DNA of 64,000 nucleotides from Holophaga sp. (GTDB lineage Bacteria > Acidobacteriota > Holophagae > Holophagales > Holophagaceae): the NCBI GenBank assembly GCA_031292735.1, contig JARLGP010000310.1:1-64000 (forward strand). Reading direction: 5' to 3'. A model generated the notes under the pieces. That model did not search any database and was not told the origin of the DNA. It worked only from the letters and a program-made list of their open reading frames with translations. A program made the translations under genes and the position numbers. Of the stretch, positions 45,010 to 53,037 are shown piece by piece; the first letter of the stretch is position 1; each line of letters begins with the position of its first letter.

Positions 45010-45309
45010 ATGAGCAAGACCGCCATCAAACCTGAAACCATCGGCATTCCCGAGCTCTCCGCCTCCCTGGCCGAGGCCCACGACCTGACCAAGGCCCGCG
45101 CCAAGGCGATGCTGGACGGCCTACGGGACGAAGTCGTCCAGTCCCTGCTTGAAGGAAAGCGGGTCAACGTGTTCGGCCTCGGCACCTTCGAGGTCCGCGC
45201 CACCAAGGAGAAGATGGGCCGCAACCCCAAGACCGGGGAGAAGATCCAGATTCCCGCCGGCCGCAAGGTCGTGTTCAAGGCCGCCAAGGGCCTCAAGGAC
45301 CAGATGTAG
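45010..45309 (+). CDS. HU/IHF-family DNA-binding protein (second copy)
   Basis: 99 aa. LTKARAKAMLDGLRDEVVQ and the HU core GKRVNVFGLGTFEVRATKEK, GRNPKTGEKIQIPAG and RKVVFKAAKGLKD are clear. About 8 residues longer at the N-terminus than the 6621 copy, and more basic there. GAGGGATAGC precedes the ATG. A terminator follows. Confidence 0.95.
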   Translation: MSKTAIKPETIGIPELSASLAEAHDLTKARAKAMLDGLRDEVVQSLLEGKRVNVFGLGTFEVRATKEKMGRNPKTGEKIQIPAGRKVVFKAAKGLKDQM

Positions 45310-45328
45310 TTTCCGCCTTTCCGGCAGG

Positions 45329-45358
45329 ACGGCCACCCTCCGGGGTGGCCGTTCTTTT
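45329..45358 (+). terminator. Rho-independent terminator after the second HU gene
   Basis: A 10-bp stem (ACGGCCACCC with GGGTGGCCGT), TCCG loop and TTCTTTT tail, 20 bp after the stop. It separates the HU unit from the convergent AOR operon. Confidence 0.85.
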
Positions 45359-45380
45359 GCCTGGGGCCGGGAAGCCGGTT

Positions 45381-45578
45381 TCAGCCCCCGCTCAGCAGGT
45401 GGATCACCCGCAGCACCGAACCGTCGGGCACCGGGGTGCGGTCGTAGTCGCCCCGTTCCACCGGCTGGTCGTCCAGGGTGACGATGACCAGCGGGAACAG
45501 GTAGTTCTTGGCCCGCAGCACGCCCCGGACGGTGAGCTCCGGGGTCCAGTCCAGGGGGTCGCCGTTCACCTGGATCAT
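45381..45578 (-). CDS. ThiS/MoaD-like sulfur carrier
   Basis: 65 aa ubiquitin-fold carrier ending in the activated Gly-Gly (IHLLSGG). It starts two bases after the AOR stop (TGAGCATG), so it is part of the AOR operon. Such carriers donate sulfur to the molybdopterin of tungsten or molybdenum cofactor; AOR operons often contain one. It would need a MoeB-type activator, not seen in the window. Confidence 0.85.
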   Translation of the reverse strand: MIQVNGDPLDWTPELTVRGVLRAKNYLFPLVIVTLDDQPVERGDYDRTPVPDGSVLRVIHLLSGG

Positions 45579-45580
45579 GC

Positions 45581-47815
45581 TCAGCCGCCGTGGGACTGGA
45601 CGATGGCCACCACCTCGGGCAGCACGTCCAGGCCCAGCTCCTTCAGCCAGGCCTGGGTGGGCACGCCGTCCGGGGTCCAGCCGCGCCGGGCGTAGACCGC
45701 GTCGCACAGCCTGGCGTAGCGTTCCATGCGGTAGGTGCGGGTGATGGCGATCTTCTCTTCGACCGGCTTGCCGGCCGGGTCGACCCCGATCTCCTCCAGC
45801 ATCTGCTTGTCGTAGCGCTCGGCCCGGGACTCGTACTCCTCCCGGGTGACCGGGCCCACGGAACGGTAGGGCGGCAGGTCGTGGCTGCGGAGCCCTTTGC
45901 CCATGCGGATGTTGAACACCCGCTGGAAGTTGTAGACCCGGGCCGACTGCATGAGCATGTCCTGCCGGTCCAGCTTGAGCCCGGTGATGGCGTGGACGAT
46001 GTCCAGGTAGTTCTGCAGGTGCTCGGGCACCTTGGCCGGCTCGGAGGTCTTGCCGTTGTCCGCCGGCTCGATGTCGTTCCAGGGCAGCTTGCAGAACCCG
46101 TGCAGGCCGAACCAGGTGCGCACCAGGGGGAAGAAATACAGCGCCTCGGCCTTGTCCTCGAAGGTGGGGATCTGCTTGTTCACCATGTCCATGAAGATCA
46201 GCCAGGCCTCGTCGTGCTGGGGCCCCTTGTTGGTGAGGGCGAATCCGCCCTGCTGGGCGAGGGATTCCTTGGAGATGTATTCGCTGTATTCCAGGCCCTT
46301 GCACTCCATGCCGATGTCCCGGATGAGCTGCGGATCGCCCCAGCCGTTGGCGATGAAAAGCTCTTTCATCTTTTTCACGCCCTGGCCGGCGATGCGCCCG
46401 AAGCCTTCGCCCCGGGCCATCTGGTGCAGCATCTCCAGGTCGGCCTCGGCGTTGCCCCAGGTGAGGTCCAGGCCGCCGGTGCGCTCCAGGTTCAGGATGC
46501 CGCGCTGATAGCACTCCATGACGAAGGCGACCATGGTGCCGTAGCTGATGGTGCAGATGCCGTAGGTGTCGCAGTAGAAGTTCAGCTCCAGGATCGCGTC
46601 GGGGTCGAACAGGCCGCCGTTGGAACCCAGGCCGGCGGCGTTCTCGTACTCGGGGCCGTCCACGGTGACCAGGTGCCCCTGGTAGGGCCCGGTGCGCAGC
46701 ACCAGGCCGTCCACGCCCTTGGCGCAGGCCATGGAGCACCCGTACCAGCAGCCGTCCACGGTCCGCTGGGTGCAGCGGGCCTGCCAGACCTTGGATGCGA
46801 TCTTGGGCGTGTCGGGGTGGGAGCCGAACTGGTAGTTGTGGGTGGGCAGCAGGTCGTAGGCGTCCATGATTTCCACCAGGTGCGCGGTGCCGGTGCGGCG
46901 CATGTTGCACTGGCTGCTGTCCAGGGTGCGGATCTCCTTGTGCAGCTTGATGCCGGCCTTGGCCAGCGGCTCCGGGTCCACCGGATGGTTCATGTCGCCC
47001 TTGACCACCGGCCCGCGCACGACGATGGCCCGGATCCGTTTGTTCCGGAACACGGTGCCGATGCCGCCGCGGCCTGCCTGCTTGAGCCGGACGCAGCCGC
47101 GCCGCTTGTCCCACCAGGTGAAGTTGAGCATGCCCATGAGGCTGTGCTCGGCGGCCGCGCCGGTGCACACCACTGAGATGTTCACCCGGTCGGCGTCGTC
47201 CTCGGCGTAGATCCGGGTCAGCAGCTCGGCCAGGATGTGGCTGTCGGCGGGCTCCAGCGGCGCGGCCTCCACCCGGATGATGCCCTTCTGGCCGTCCAGG
47301 AACAGGATCACGTCCTGGTCCGCCTTGCCCTGCAGCTCCAGGGCGTCGAAGCCGGAGAACTTGAGCAGCGGACCGAAATAGCCGCCCACGTTGGAATCGA
47401 TGGGGATGTCGGTCTGGGGGGAGAGGGTGACCACCAGGGACTTGCCGCTGCCCGGATACTGGGTGATGCCGGAGGCCGGGCCGGGGCTGATGATGATCTC
47501 GTTCTCGGGATCGTTCCAGCGGGTGGCGGGGGTGACCGCGTTCCACAGCTGCCAGAGGCCGAAGCCGCGGCCGCCCACGAACAGGTCCTTCATCGGCTGG
47601 GTGACCGGCTTTTCCCGGATCTCCAGGGTGCCCAGGTTGATGTACAGGATCCGGTTGGTGTAGCCCTTCTGGGGCAGGCTGGGCGTGTAGCTGACCCGCT
47701 TGAGCACCCGGTGCGCGGCCTTGATGGTCTCGAAGCCGTCCAGATAGTATTCGGTGCGTTTGGTGAAGTCCACTTCGGCCGGGGTGCTGGGGGAACCTGG
47801 TGCTTGAAGGCTCAT
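45581..47815 (-). CDS. Tungsten-containing aldehyde:ferredoxin oxidoreductase family protein
   Basis: 744 aa, longer than archaeal AOR (about 605) and BamB-type proteins. The AOR N-domain (GYTNRILYINLGTLEIREK, VGGRGFGLWQLW, PGSGKSLVVTLSPQTD) and C-domain carry the Fe-S Cys set CWYGCSMAC (CX3CX3C) and a distal Cys in LHGFCKLPW. The cofactor-binding region (GRGGIGTVFRNKRIRAIVVRG) is intact. It oxidises an aldehyde to a carboxylate, or works in reverse, using W-bis-pterin. Encoded directly after a polyferredoxin and before a sulfur carrier, as in bacterial AorABC loci. The substrate is unknown. Confidence 0.93.
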   Translation of the reverse strand: MSLQAPGSPSTPAEVDFTKRTEYYLDGFETIKAAHRVLKRVSYTPSLPQKGYTNRILYINLGTLEIREKPVTQPMKDLFVGGRGFGLWQLWNAVTPATRWNDPENEIIISPGPASGITQYPGSGKSLVVTLSPQTDIPIDSNVGGYFGPLLKFSGFDALELQGKADQDVILFLDGQKGIIRVEAAPLEPADSHILAELLTRIYAEDDADRVNISVVCTGAAAEHSLMGMLNFTWWDKRRGCVRLKQAGRGGIGTVFRNKRIRAIVVRGPVVKGDMNHPVDPEPLAKAGIKLHKEIRTLDSSQCNMRRTGTAHLVEIMDAYDLLPTHNYQFGSHPDTPKIASKVWQARCTQRTVDGCWYGCSMACAKGVDGLVLRTGPYQGHLVTVDGPEYENAAGLGSNGGLFDPDAILELNFYCDTYGICTISYGTMVAFVMECYQRGILNLERTGGLDLTWGNAEADLEMLHQMARGEGFGRIAGQGVKKMKELFIANGWGDPQLIRDIGMECKGLEYSEYISKESLAQQGGFALTNKGPQHDEAWLIFMDMVNKQIPTFEDKAEALYFFPLVRTWFGLHGFCKLPWNDIEPADNGKTSEPAKVPEHLQNYLDIVHAITGLKLDRQDMLMQSARVYNFQRVFNIRMGKGLRSHDLPPYRSVGPVTREEYESRAERYDKQMLEEIGVDPAGKPVEEKIAITRTYRMERYARLCDAVYARRGWTPDGVPTQAWLKELGLDVLPEVVAIVQSHGG

Positions 47816-47830
47816 CGGGGAATCCTTGAT

Positions 47831-48253
47831 TCAGATGATGCGGGGGGCGGGCAGGGGGACATCGACGATCTCCAGCGCGGCGTGCGGGCAGGCCTTGACG
47901 CAGATGCCGCAGGCGGTGCATTTGTAAGGCTCCAGCCAGCCGGGGTTGCGCTGGAAGGCGTCCTTCTCGCAGAAGCCGACGCACATGTAGCAGCCCACGC
48001 ACAATTTCTTGTCGATCATCACCACGCCCAGCCGGTTCCGTTTCAGAGCCTCGGCCGGGCACACCGCCACGCAGTCGCCGCACTGGTCGCAAAGGATGGC
48101 CGCGCTCTGGCCGTCGGCCAGGGGCTGGATGTGCAGCGCCGCGCCCTGCCGGTCGTCCAGCTTGAACACTTTGCCGGCGCAGGCCTGCTCGCATTCGTGT
48201 TGGCAATGGCGGCCGCCGTCGCACGTGGGCAGGTTGATCTTCAGCTGTCTCAT
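47831..48253 (-). CDS. Polyferredoxin partner of the tungsten enzyme (AorA-like)
   Basis: 140 aa with about 16 Cys in four groups. Three are canonical: CDQCGDCVAVCP, CVGCYMCVGFC and CTACGICVKACP. The first (CDGGRHCQHECEQAC) has unusual spacing. It matches the small electron-transfer subunit (HycB/AorA type) preceding AOR in bacteria. No signal peptide. It begins the operon, 15 bp ahead of AOR. It carries electrons to or from AOR. Confidence 0.92.
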   Translation of the reverse strand: MRQLKINLPTCDGGRHCQHECEQACAGKVFKLDDRQGAALHIQPLADGQSAAILCDQCGDCVAVCPAEALKRNRLGVVMIDKKLCVGCYMCVGFCEKDAFQRNPGWLEPYKCTACGICVKACPHAALEIVDVPLPAPRII

Positions 48254-48378
48254 GCCGAGCCGCTCCCATCCAGGACGGATCTTTCAAAACCTTCGAAAAA
48301 CCCGATTTAACTTAAGCCAAACGTACAACGCGGGGCGATCTCCGGCAAGAAACGGCCTGAAGCATGTGACCGTCCTCA

Positions 48379-48388
48379 CCGTATACGG
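48379..48388. promoter_or_regulatory. Palindrome CCGTATACGG between tupC and the AOR operon
   Basis: A perfect 10-bp palindrome in the 142-bp gap, about 130 bp upstream of the ferredoxin start. A candidate site for the ModE-like regulator, or an unrelated sequence. No second copy was found upstream of the ModE-like gene, so the support is weak. Confidence 0.25.
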
Positions 48389-48395
48389 CCGGATA

Positions 48396-49487
48396 TTACG
48401 CTTGTCCCGGCCGCCGGATCAGATGCACCGCGGTGGCCTTGAAAGCGGCCACCACCGCGGATCCGGGCGCCAGGGACAAGGCCTCCAGGGAAGCCGGAGT
48501 GACGAAGGCGGCCACCGGGAAGCCGCAATCCAGCTCGACCTTGAAGCAGGGACCGCGGGGCAGGATGCGGGTCACCGTGCCGGGGAAGCGGTTGCGGGCG
48601 CTGCTGGCGGGGTCCTCATGAACGGCGAGGGTGACGTGCTCGGGGCGCAGGCCCAGGAACACCGCGTCGCCCAGGCCGGGGGAACCCACTGCCTCCACCT
48701 CGCGGCCGGCCACCGACACCCGGCACAGGCCCAGGCCGGAGGCCGTGACCCGGCCGGGGAGGAGCGTCTCCATGCCCACGAAGCCGGCGACGAATTCGCT
48801 GGCCGGATGGTTCACCACATCGTCCCCGGTGCCGCTCTGGACGATCCGGCCCTGGTGCAGCACCGCCAGCCGGTCCGCCAGCTGCAGCGCCTCCAGCTGG
48901 TCGTGGGTGGCCAGCACCGCGGTGGTGCGGCGCTGGCGCAGGGCCGCGCCCAGGTCGTCGAGCAGGGCCTCCCGGGTGGGCGGGTCCAGGGCGGAGAAGG
49001 GCTCGTCCAGGAACAGGATCTCCGGGTCGAGGGCGAAGGCCCGGGCCAGGCTGGTGCGCTGGGCCTCGCCGCCGGAGAGCTTGCGCGCCTGGCGGTCCAG
49101 CAGCGCGGTGATGCCGAACTGCAGGGCCGCCTGCTCCACCCGCCGGGCCCGCTGGGGCGCGGGCACGCCGTGCAGCTTCAGCCCGGATTCCAGGTTGCGG
49201 GCCACGGTGGTGTCGAACAGCAGGGGCTGCTGGAACACCATGGTCACCCGCCGGCGGTAGGCTTCCCGGGCGGCGCGGGAGGCCAGCGGCTGGCCCTGGA
49301 ACCGCAGGCTGCCGGAGGCCGGCTCCTGCAGGCAGGCCAGGGTCTTGAGCAGGGTGGTCTTGCCGGAGCCGTTGGGGCCGATGAGCGCCAGCACGGCGCC
49401 GGCCTGCAGCTCCAGGGCCGGAATGTCCAGCACCTGCACGCCGCCGCGCAGCACGGTCAGGCCGCGCGCCTCCAGGGCCGGGGTCAC
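48396..49487 (-). CDS. tupC: Tungstate ABC transporter ATP-binding protein TupC
   Basis: 363 aa. ABC ATPase with Walker A IGPNGSGKTTLL, signature LSGGEAQRTSLARA and Walker B ILFLDEPFSALD, followed by a C-terminal TOBE-like domain (about 245-360). Its ATG overlaps the tupB stop by 4 bp (ATGA). Final gene of the transporter operon. The TOBE half may sense oxyanion. Assignment as tungstate rather than sulfate or molybdate follows TupA. Confidence 0.9.
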   Translation of the reverse strand: MTPALEARGLTVLRGGVQVLDIPALELQAGAVLALIGPNGSGKTTLLKTLACLQEPASGSLRFQGQPLASRAAREAYRRRVTMVFQQPLLFDTTVARNLESGLKLHGVPAPQRARRVEQAALQFGITALLDRQARKLSGGEAQRTSLARAFALDPEILFLDEPFSALDPPTREALLDDLGAALRQRRTTAVLATHDQLEALQLADRLAVLHQGRIVQSGTGDDVVNHPASEFVAGFVGMETLLPGRVTASGLGLCRVSVAGREVEAVGSPGLGDAVFLGLRPEHVTLAVHEDPASSARNRFPGTVTRILPRGPCFKVELDCGFPVAAFVTPASLEALSLAPGSAVVAAFKATAVHLIRRPGQA

Positions 49488-50182
49488 CGGGGCCGGTCCC
49501 GCTGCTGGATGTGGGTGAGCGCCGCGTTCACGGTGAAGGTGAGCGCCATGAGGATGAGGCTCAGGGCGATGGCGGTGTCGAAGTTGCCCTTGCCGGTCTC
49601 CATCACCGTGGCGGTGGTGAGCACCCGGGTGCTGCCCTGGATGTTGCCGCCCACCATGATGGAGGCGCCCACTTCGGAGATCACCCCGCCGAACCCGGCC
49701 ATGACCGCCGCCATGAGCGGCAGCCGGGCCTCCAGCGCCAGCATGCGCAGCATCTGCCAGCGGCTGGCGCCCAGCGACAGGATCTGCAGGCGCAGGTCGG
49801 CGGGCAGCTGCTGGATGGCGGCCAGGGTGATGCCGGCGATGATGGGGGTGGCGATGACGGTCTGGGCCAGGATGATGGCCGACGGGGTGTACAGGATCTC
49901 AAGGAAGCCCAGGGGGCCGTTGCGCCAGAGCAGGATGGTGACGAACAGCCCCACCACCACCGGCGGCAGGCCCATGCCGGTGTTGACTAGGCTGATCACC
50001 AGCCGTTTGCCGGGAAACCGGGTGAGGGCCAGGGCCATGCCGGCGCTGCCGCCGATGACCAGGCTCGCCGCGGTGGCCAGGATGGAGACCTTCAGGGAGA
50101 ACAGGGTGACGCCCAGCACCTCCGGATCCAGGGTCCAGAGCAGCTCCGCCGCCTTCTTGATGCCTTCCCAGACCAGGCCCAA
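49484..50182 (-). CDS. tupB: Tungstate ABC transporter permease TupB
   Basis: 232 aa, about five membrane segments, with the binding-protein-dependent permease loop (EARLPLMAAVMAGFGGVISE). TTG 50182 is chosen: GGAGG lies 6 nt upstream inside the end of tupA and its first base follows the tupA stop by one. In-frame upstream codons to 50239 would overlap tupA by about 56 bp. It matches TupB-type permeases (NIQGSTRVLTTAT). Confidence 0.9.
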   Translation of the reverse strand: MGLVWEGIKKAAELLWTLDPEVLGVTLFSLKVSILATAASLVIGGSAGMALALTRFPGKRLVISLVNTGMGLPPVVVGLFVTILLWRNGPLGFLEILYTPSAIILAQTVIATPIIAGITLAAIQQLPADLRLQILSLGASRWQMLRMLALEARLPLMAAVMAGFGGVISEVGASIMVGGNIQGSTRVLTTATVMETGKGNFDTAIALSLILMALTFTVNAALTHIQQRDRPR

Positions 50183-50183
50183 C

Positions 50184-51008
50184 CTAGTCCTCCCGCTTTC
50201 CGGCATCCGGGAAGAAGAGGGGGGCCCCGTACTTTTCAACCCCGAACTGGCGGATGATCTCCTGGGTGGCGGGGGCCAGCATGAACTCGGCGAACGCGGT
50301 GCCGCCCGGGCCGTTCACCCTGGGGAACCGGCCCGGGTCCACCTCGATGACATGGTAGATGTTCAGCAGGCTGGGATCCCCCTGGCACAGGATGGCCATG
50401 CCCAGGCTCTTCTGCATGGCCAGGTAGGTGCCCCGGTCCGCCAGGGTGTAGCCGCGCTTTTCGGCGGCCACGTTGAGCGTTTGGCCCATCCCCAGCCCGG
50501 TCTGCAGGTACCATTTCTGGCCGTGGGGATCGAGGCCCGCCGCCTTCCAGATCTTCTGCTCCTCGGCGTCGGTGCCGGAATGATCGGCCCGGGAGATCCA
50601 GGTGCGGCCCTGGGCGGCCAGTTTGCGGAAGGCCTCCGGGGCGGTCCGGGCCGACCGGATGCCGGCCGGATCCTGGGGGGGGCCCAGCACCACGAAATCG
50701 TTGTGCATCACCAGCCGGCGCCGGGAGCCGTGGCCTTCAGCCATGAACTTCTTCTCGGCATCCGGGGAATGGGAAAGCAGCACGTCGGCCTCCCCCTTGG
50801 CGCCCATGGCCAGCGCCTGGCCGGAGCCCACGGCGATGGTCTTCACCTGGATGCCGGTCTGGCGCTGGAACATGGGGACGAGCACCTCCAGCAGGCCGGA
50901 ATCCTGGGTGCTGGTGGTGGTGGCCAGGATGATGGGCCGGGGGGCTGCCAGGGCCGGAACCGCGGCCAGGACGCTCCAGGCCAGCAGGGAACGGAAAATC
51001 ATTTTCAT
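50184..51008 (-). CDS. tupA: Tungstate-binding periplasmic protein TupA
   Basis: 274 aa with a signal peptide (about 1-21, LLAWSVLAAVPALAA). The TupA signature TTTSTQDSGLL binds the oxyanion; VGSGQALAMGAKGEADVLLS and SRADHSGTDAEEQKIW are family blocks. TupA is known to prefer tungstate over molybdate. The ATG overlaps the ModE-like stop (ATGA). Confidence 0.94.
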   Translation of the reverse strand: MKMIFRSLLAWSVLAAVPALAAPRPIILATTTSTQDSGLLEVLVPMFQRQTGIQVKTIAVGSGQALAMGAKGEADVLLSHSPDAEKKFMAEGHGSRRRLVMHNDFVVLGPPQDPAGIRSARTAPEAFRKLAAQGRTWISRADHSGTDAEEQKIWKAAGLDPHGQKWYLQTGLGMGQTLNVAAEKRGYTLADRGTYLAMQKSLGMAILCQGDPSLLNIYHVIEVDPGRFPRVNGPGGTAFAEFMLAPATQEIIRQFGVEKYGAPLFFPDAGKRED

Positions 51009-51373
51009 GAGTGGACCCCCATGGGCTGCAGCAGCGGCAGGAATTCCTGGAGGGCGCCGCGCACCGCCACCCAGGCCAGGTCCTGGAGCTCCCGGTAGCG
51101 CCGCAGCGCCTCCTGGCCAAGGTCGGTCACCTTGGCCCCGCCGCCTCCGGTGCCGCCCAGGTGGGCTTCCACCACGGGGGTGCGGAAGCAGCGGTTCATT
51201 TCATCCACCAGCAGCCAGGCCCGACGATAGCTCATGCCCAAGGAGCGGGCGGCCGCGGAGATGGACCCGGCGGCCTGGATGGCGTCCAGCAGATCCGCCT
51301 TGCCGGGGCCCATGGCGTAGCAGTCTCCCAGCGGGATGCCGATGCGGACGACTTTCCTTATCATGGGATCCAT
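51005..51373 (-). CDS. ModE-like regulator lacking the molybdate domain
   Basis: 122 aa, equivalent to the ModE N-terminal LysR-type winged helix: LLDAIQAAGSISAAARSLGM, SYRRAWLLVDEMN, GGTGGGGAKVTDLG. No C-terminal molbindin (MOP) domains follow, so any metal sensing must differ from ModE. It is the first gene of the operon with tupABC. It probably represses or activates tup and AOR genes; direct evidence is lacking. CTGGAGCC before ATG 51373 serves as the ribosome site; a second in-frame ATG is at 51364. Confidence 0.9.
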   Translation of the reverse strand: MDPMIRKVVRIGIPLGDCYAMGPGKADLLDAIQAAGSISAAARSLGMSYRRAWLLVDEMNRCFRTPVVEAHLGGTGGGGAKVTDLGQEALRRYRELQDLAWVAVRGALQEFLPLLQPMGVHS

Positions 51374-51397
51374 GGCGGCTCCAGGTTTGTGCCTTCC

Positions 51398-51403
51398 TAT
51401 AAT
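51398..51403 (+). promoter_or_regulatory. Perfect -10 TATAAT before moeA
   Basis: Exact TATAAT, 21 bp before the moeA ATG, in the 51-bp divergent gap with the ModE-like gene. No -35 match is seen at 16-18 bp, which may suggest an activator. Confidence 0.5.
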
Positions 51404-51424
51404 GAAACAAGTTGAAGGGTGACC

Positions 51425-52633
51425 ATGACGACATTTCAAGAAGCCCTGGGGCTGGTTCTGGAGCACGCGCTGCCCTTGCCGCCCCGGGCGGTGCCCCTGG
51501 CGGATGCCCTGGGGCTGGCGGCGGCGGAGGACATCCGGGCGCTGGATCCGGTGCCGCCGTTCACCAATTCGGCCATGGACGGGTTCGCGGTGCGGGCCGG
51601 GGACTGCGCCGGGCCGGTGCGGCTGCCGGTGCAGGGGGAGATTCCCGCCGGGCGCTCCGGGGCCGCGGCCCTGGAACCGGGGGCGGCCTACCGCATCATG
51701 ACCGGGGCGGTGATCCCCGCCGGCGCCGACACCGTGGTTCCGGTGGAGGAGGCCACGGCCGGGCCCGGCTGGGTGGAGCTGGGCGGCCCGCTGCGCCGGG
51801 GCGCCCACGTGCGCCTGGCCGGCGAGGACATCCCGGCGGGGGGCCTGGTGGTGCCCCGGGGGCGGATCCTGCGTCCGGCCGAGATCGGCGTGCTGGCGGC
51901 CATCGGCTGCGCCCGGGTGCCGGCGCGGCCGCGGGTGCGGGTGGCGGTCATCACCACCGGCGACGAGCTGGTGGACGCCGGGGACCGCCCCGGGCCCGGG
52001 CAGATCCGGGATGCCAACATCCATTCCCTGGCCGCCCAGGTGCGCGCCGCCGGGGCGGTCCCGGTCTGCTTCCCGCGGGTGCCCGACCGGCGCGAGGCGG
52101 TGGTCGCGGCGCTGGAACAGGCCCTGGCCGACGCCGACGTGGTGCTCACCAACGGCGGGATCTCGGTGGGCGACTTCGACTACATCAAGCAGGTGCTGGA
52201 ACAGCTGGGCGCGGAGCAGGTGTTCTGGCGGGTGGCCCAGAAGCCGGGCGGGCCGCTGGGCCTGTGGCGGCTCCAGGGCAAGCTGGTGTTCGGCATCCCG
52301 GGCAATCCGGTGGCGGCCATGCTCATGGTGGAGGAGTTCGTCCGTCCGGCCCTGCTGCGGATGATGGGGTTCCCCCTGCTGCACCGTCCCGAGCGCACCG
52401 GGCGGATGGCCGCCCCCTGGCGCAGGCCGGCGGCCGACCGCCGGCAGGTGCTGCTGCGGGTGACCGCCCGGGGCCAGGACCTGCGGGTGGAGCTCACCGG
52501 CCCCCAGGGATCGGGCCTGCTGTCCTCCATGATGGCGGCCAACGCCCTGGCGCTGATCGCTCCGGACATCCAGGAGATCCCCGCCGGAGGCCCCGTGCTG
52601 CTGCACCTCATCGATCAGCCGGAGGACCATTGA
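51425..52633 (+). CDS. moeA: Molybdopterin molybdotransferase MoeA
   Basis: Inserts molybdate (or tungstate in a dedicated paralogue) into adenylated molybdopterin. 402 aa from ATG 51425, AAGGG upstream; an in-frame GTG at 51419 is an alternative. FTNSAMDGFAVRAGD, AGADTVVPVEEA, ITTGDELV, NGGISVGDFDYIK and IPGNPVAAMLMVEEFVRP are all diagnostic. Divergent from the tungstate transporter operon, suggesting a tungsten-specialised MoeA (inference). Confidence 0.96.
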   Translation: MTTFQEALGLVLEHALPLPPRAVPLADALGLAAAEDIRALDPVPPFTNSAMDGFAVRAGDCAGPVRLPVQGEIPAGRSGAAALEPGAAYRIMTGAVIPAGADTVVPVEEATAGPGWVELGGPLRRGAHVRLAGEDIPAGGLVVPRGRILRPAEIGVLAAIGCARVPARPRVRVAVITTGDELVDAGDRPGPGQIRDANIHSLAAQVRAAGAVPVCFPRVPDRREAVVAALEQALADADVVLTNGGISVGDFDYIKQVLEQLGAEQVFWRVAQKPGGPLGLWRLQGKLVFGIPGNPVAAMLMVEEFVRPALLRMMGFPLLHRPERTGRMAAPWRRPAADRRQVLLRVTARGQDLRVELTGPQGSGLLSSMMAANALALIAPDIQEIPAGGPVLLHLIDQPEDH

Positions 52634-52650
52634 GCGGAGAGGACCGCAGG

Positions 52651-53010
52651 ATGACCTGGACCCGGGCCGTGCAGGTGGCCCTGCGCTCGGCGCACATCGC
52701 CGCCATGGGCCTGGTGCTGGGGGGGATCTGGCTGGGCGGCGGCTACGGGCGGCTGCGCGCCGCCATCCTGGTCACCGTGGCCAGCGGCCTGCTGCTGGCG
52801 GTCATCGACCTGGCCAAGGGGCCCGGGTTCCTGCTCCAGGGCAGCGGCGTGGCGCTGCTGCTGAAGCTGGCGCTGCTGGGCCTGGGCAACGGGTTCCGCG
52901 GTGCGCGGCTGGAATGGTACCTGGCGGCCGCGGTGGTGGCCTCCATCGGCTCGCACATGCCCGGGGCCTGGCGGCACTTCCAGCTCATCGGGCGCAGTCA
53001 TATGAGATAA
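52651..53010 (+). CDS. Small membrane protein
   Basis: Unknown, 119 aa, about four membrane segments (near 10-30, 35-55, 62-82, 90-108) and a conserved-looking tail SIGSHMPGAWRHFQ. Follows moeA by 17 bp and may be co-transcribed. ATG 52651 has GGACCGCAGG upstream; a TTG at 52630 is in frame. No family is recognised. Confidence 0.75.
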   Translation: MTWTRAVQVALRSAHIAAMGLVLGGIWLGGGYGRLRAAILVTVASGLLLAVIDLAKGPGFLLQGSGVALLLKLALLGLGNGFRGARLEWYLAAAVVASIGSHMPGAWRHFQLIGRSHMR

Positions 53011-53037
53011 AGTAGCGTTCTCCCTCAAGAGGTGCGG

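Noticed and set aside
45381..48287. A 968-codon minus-strand open frame
   Set aside because: Only its last 65 codons are real (the ThiS/MoaD carrier); the rest is out of frame to AOR and the ferredoxin.
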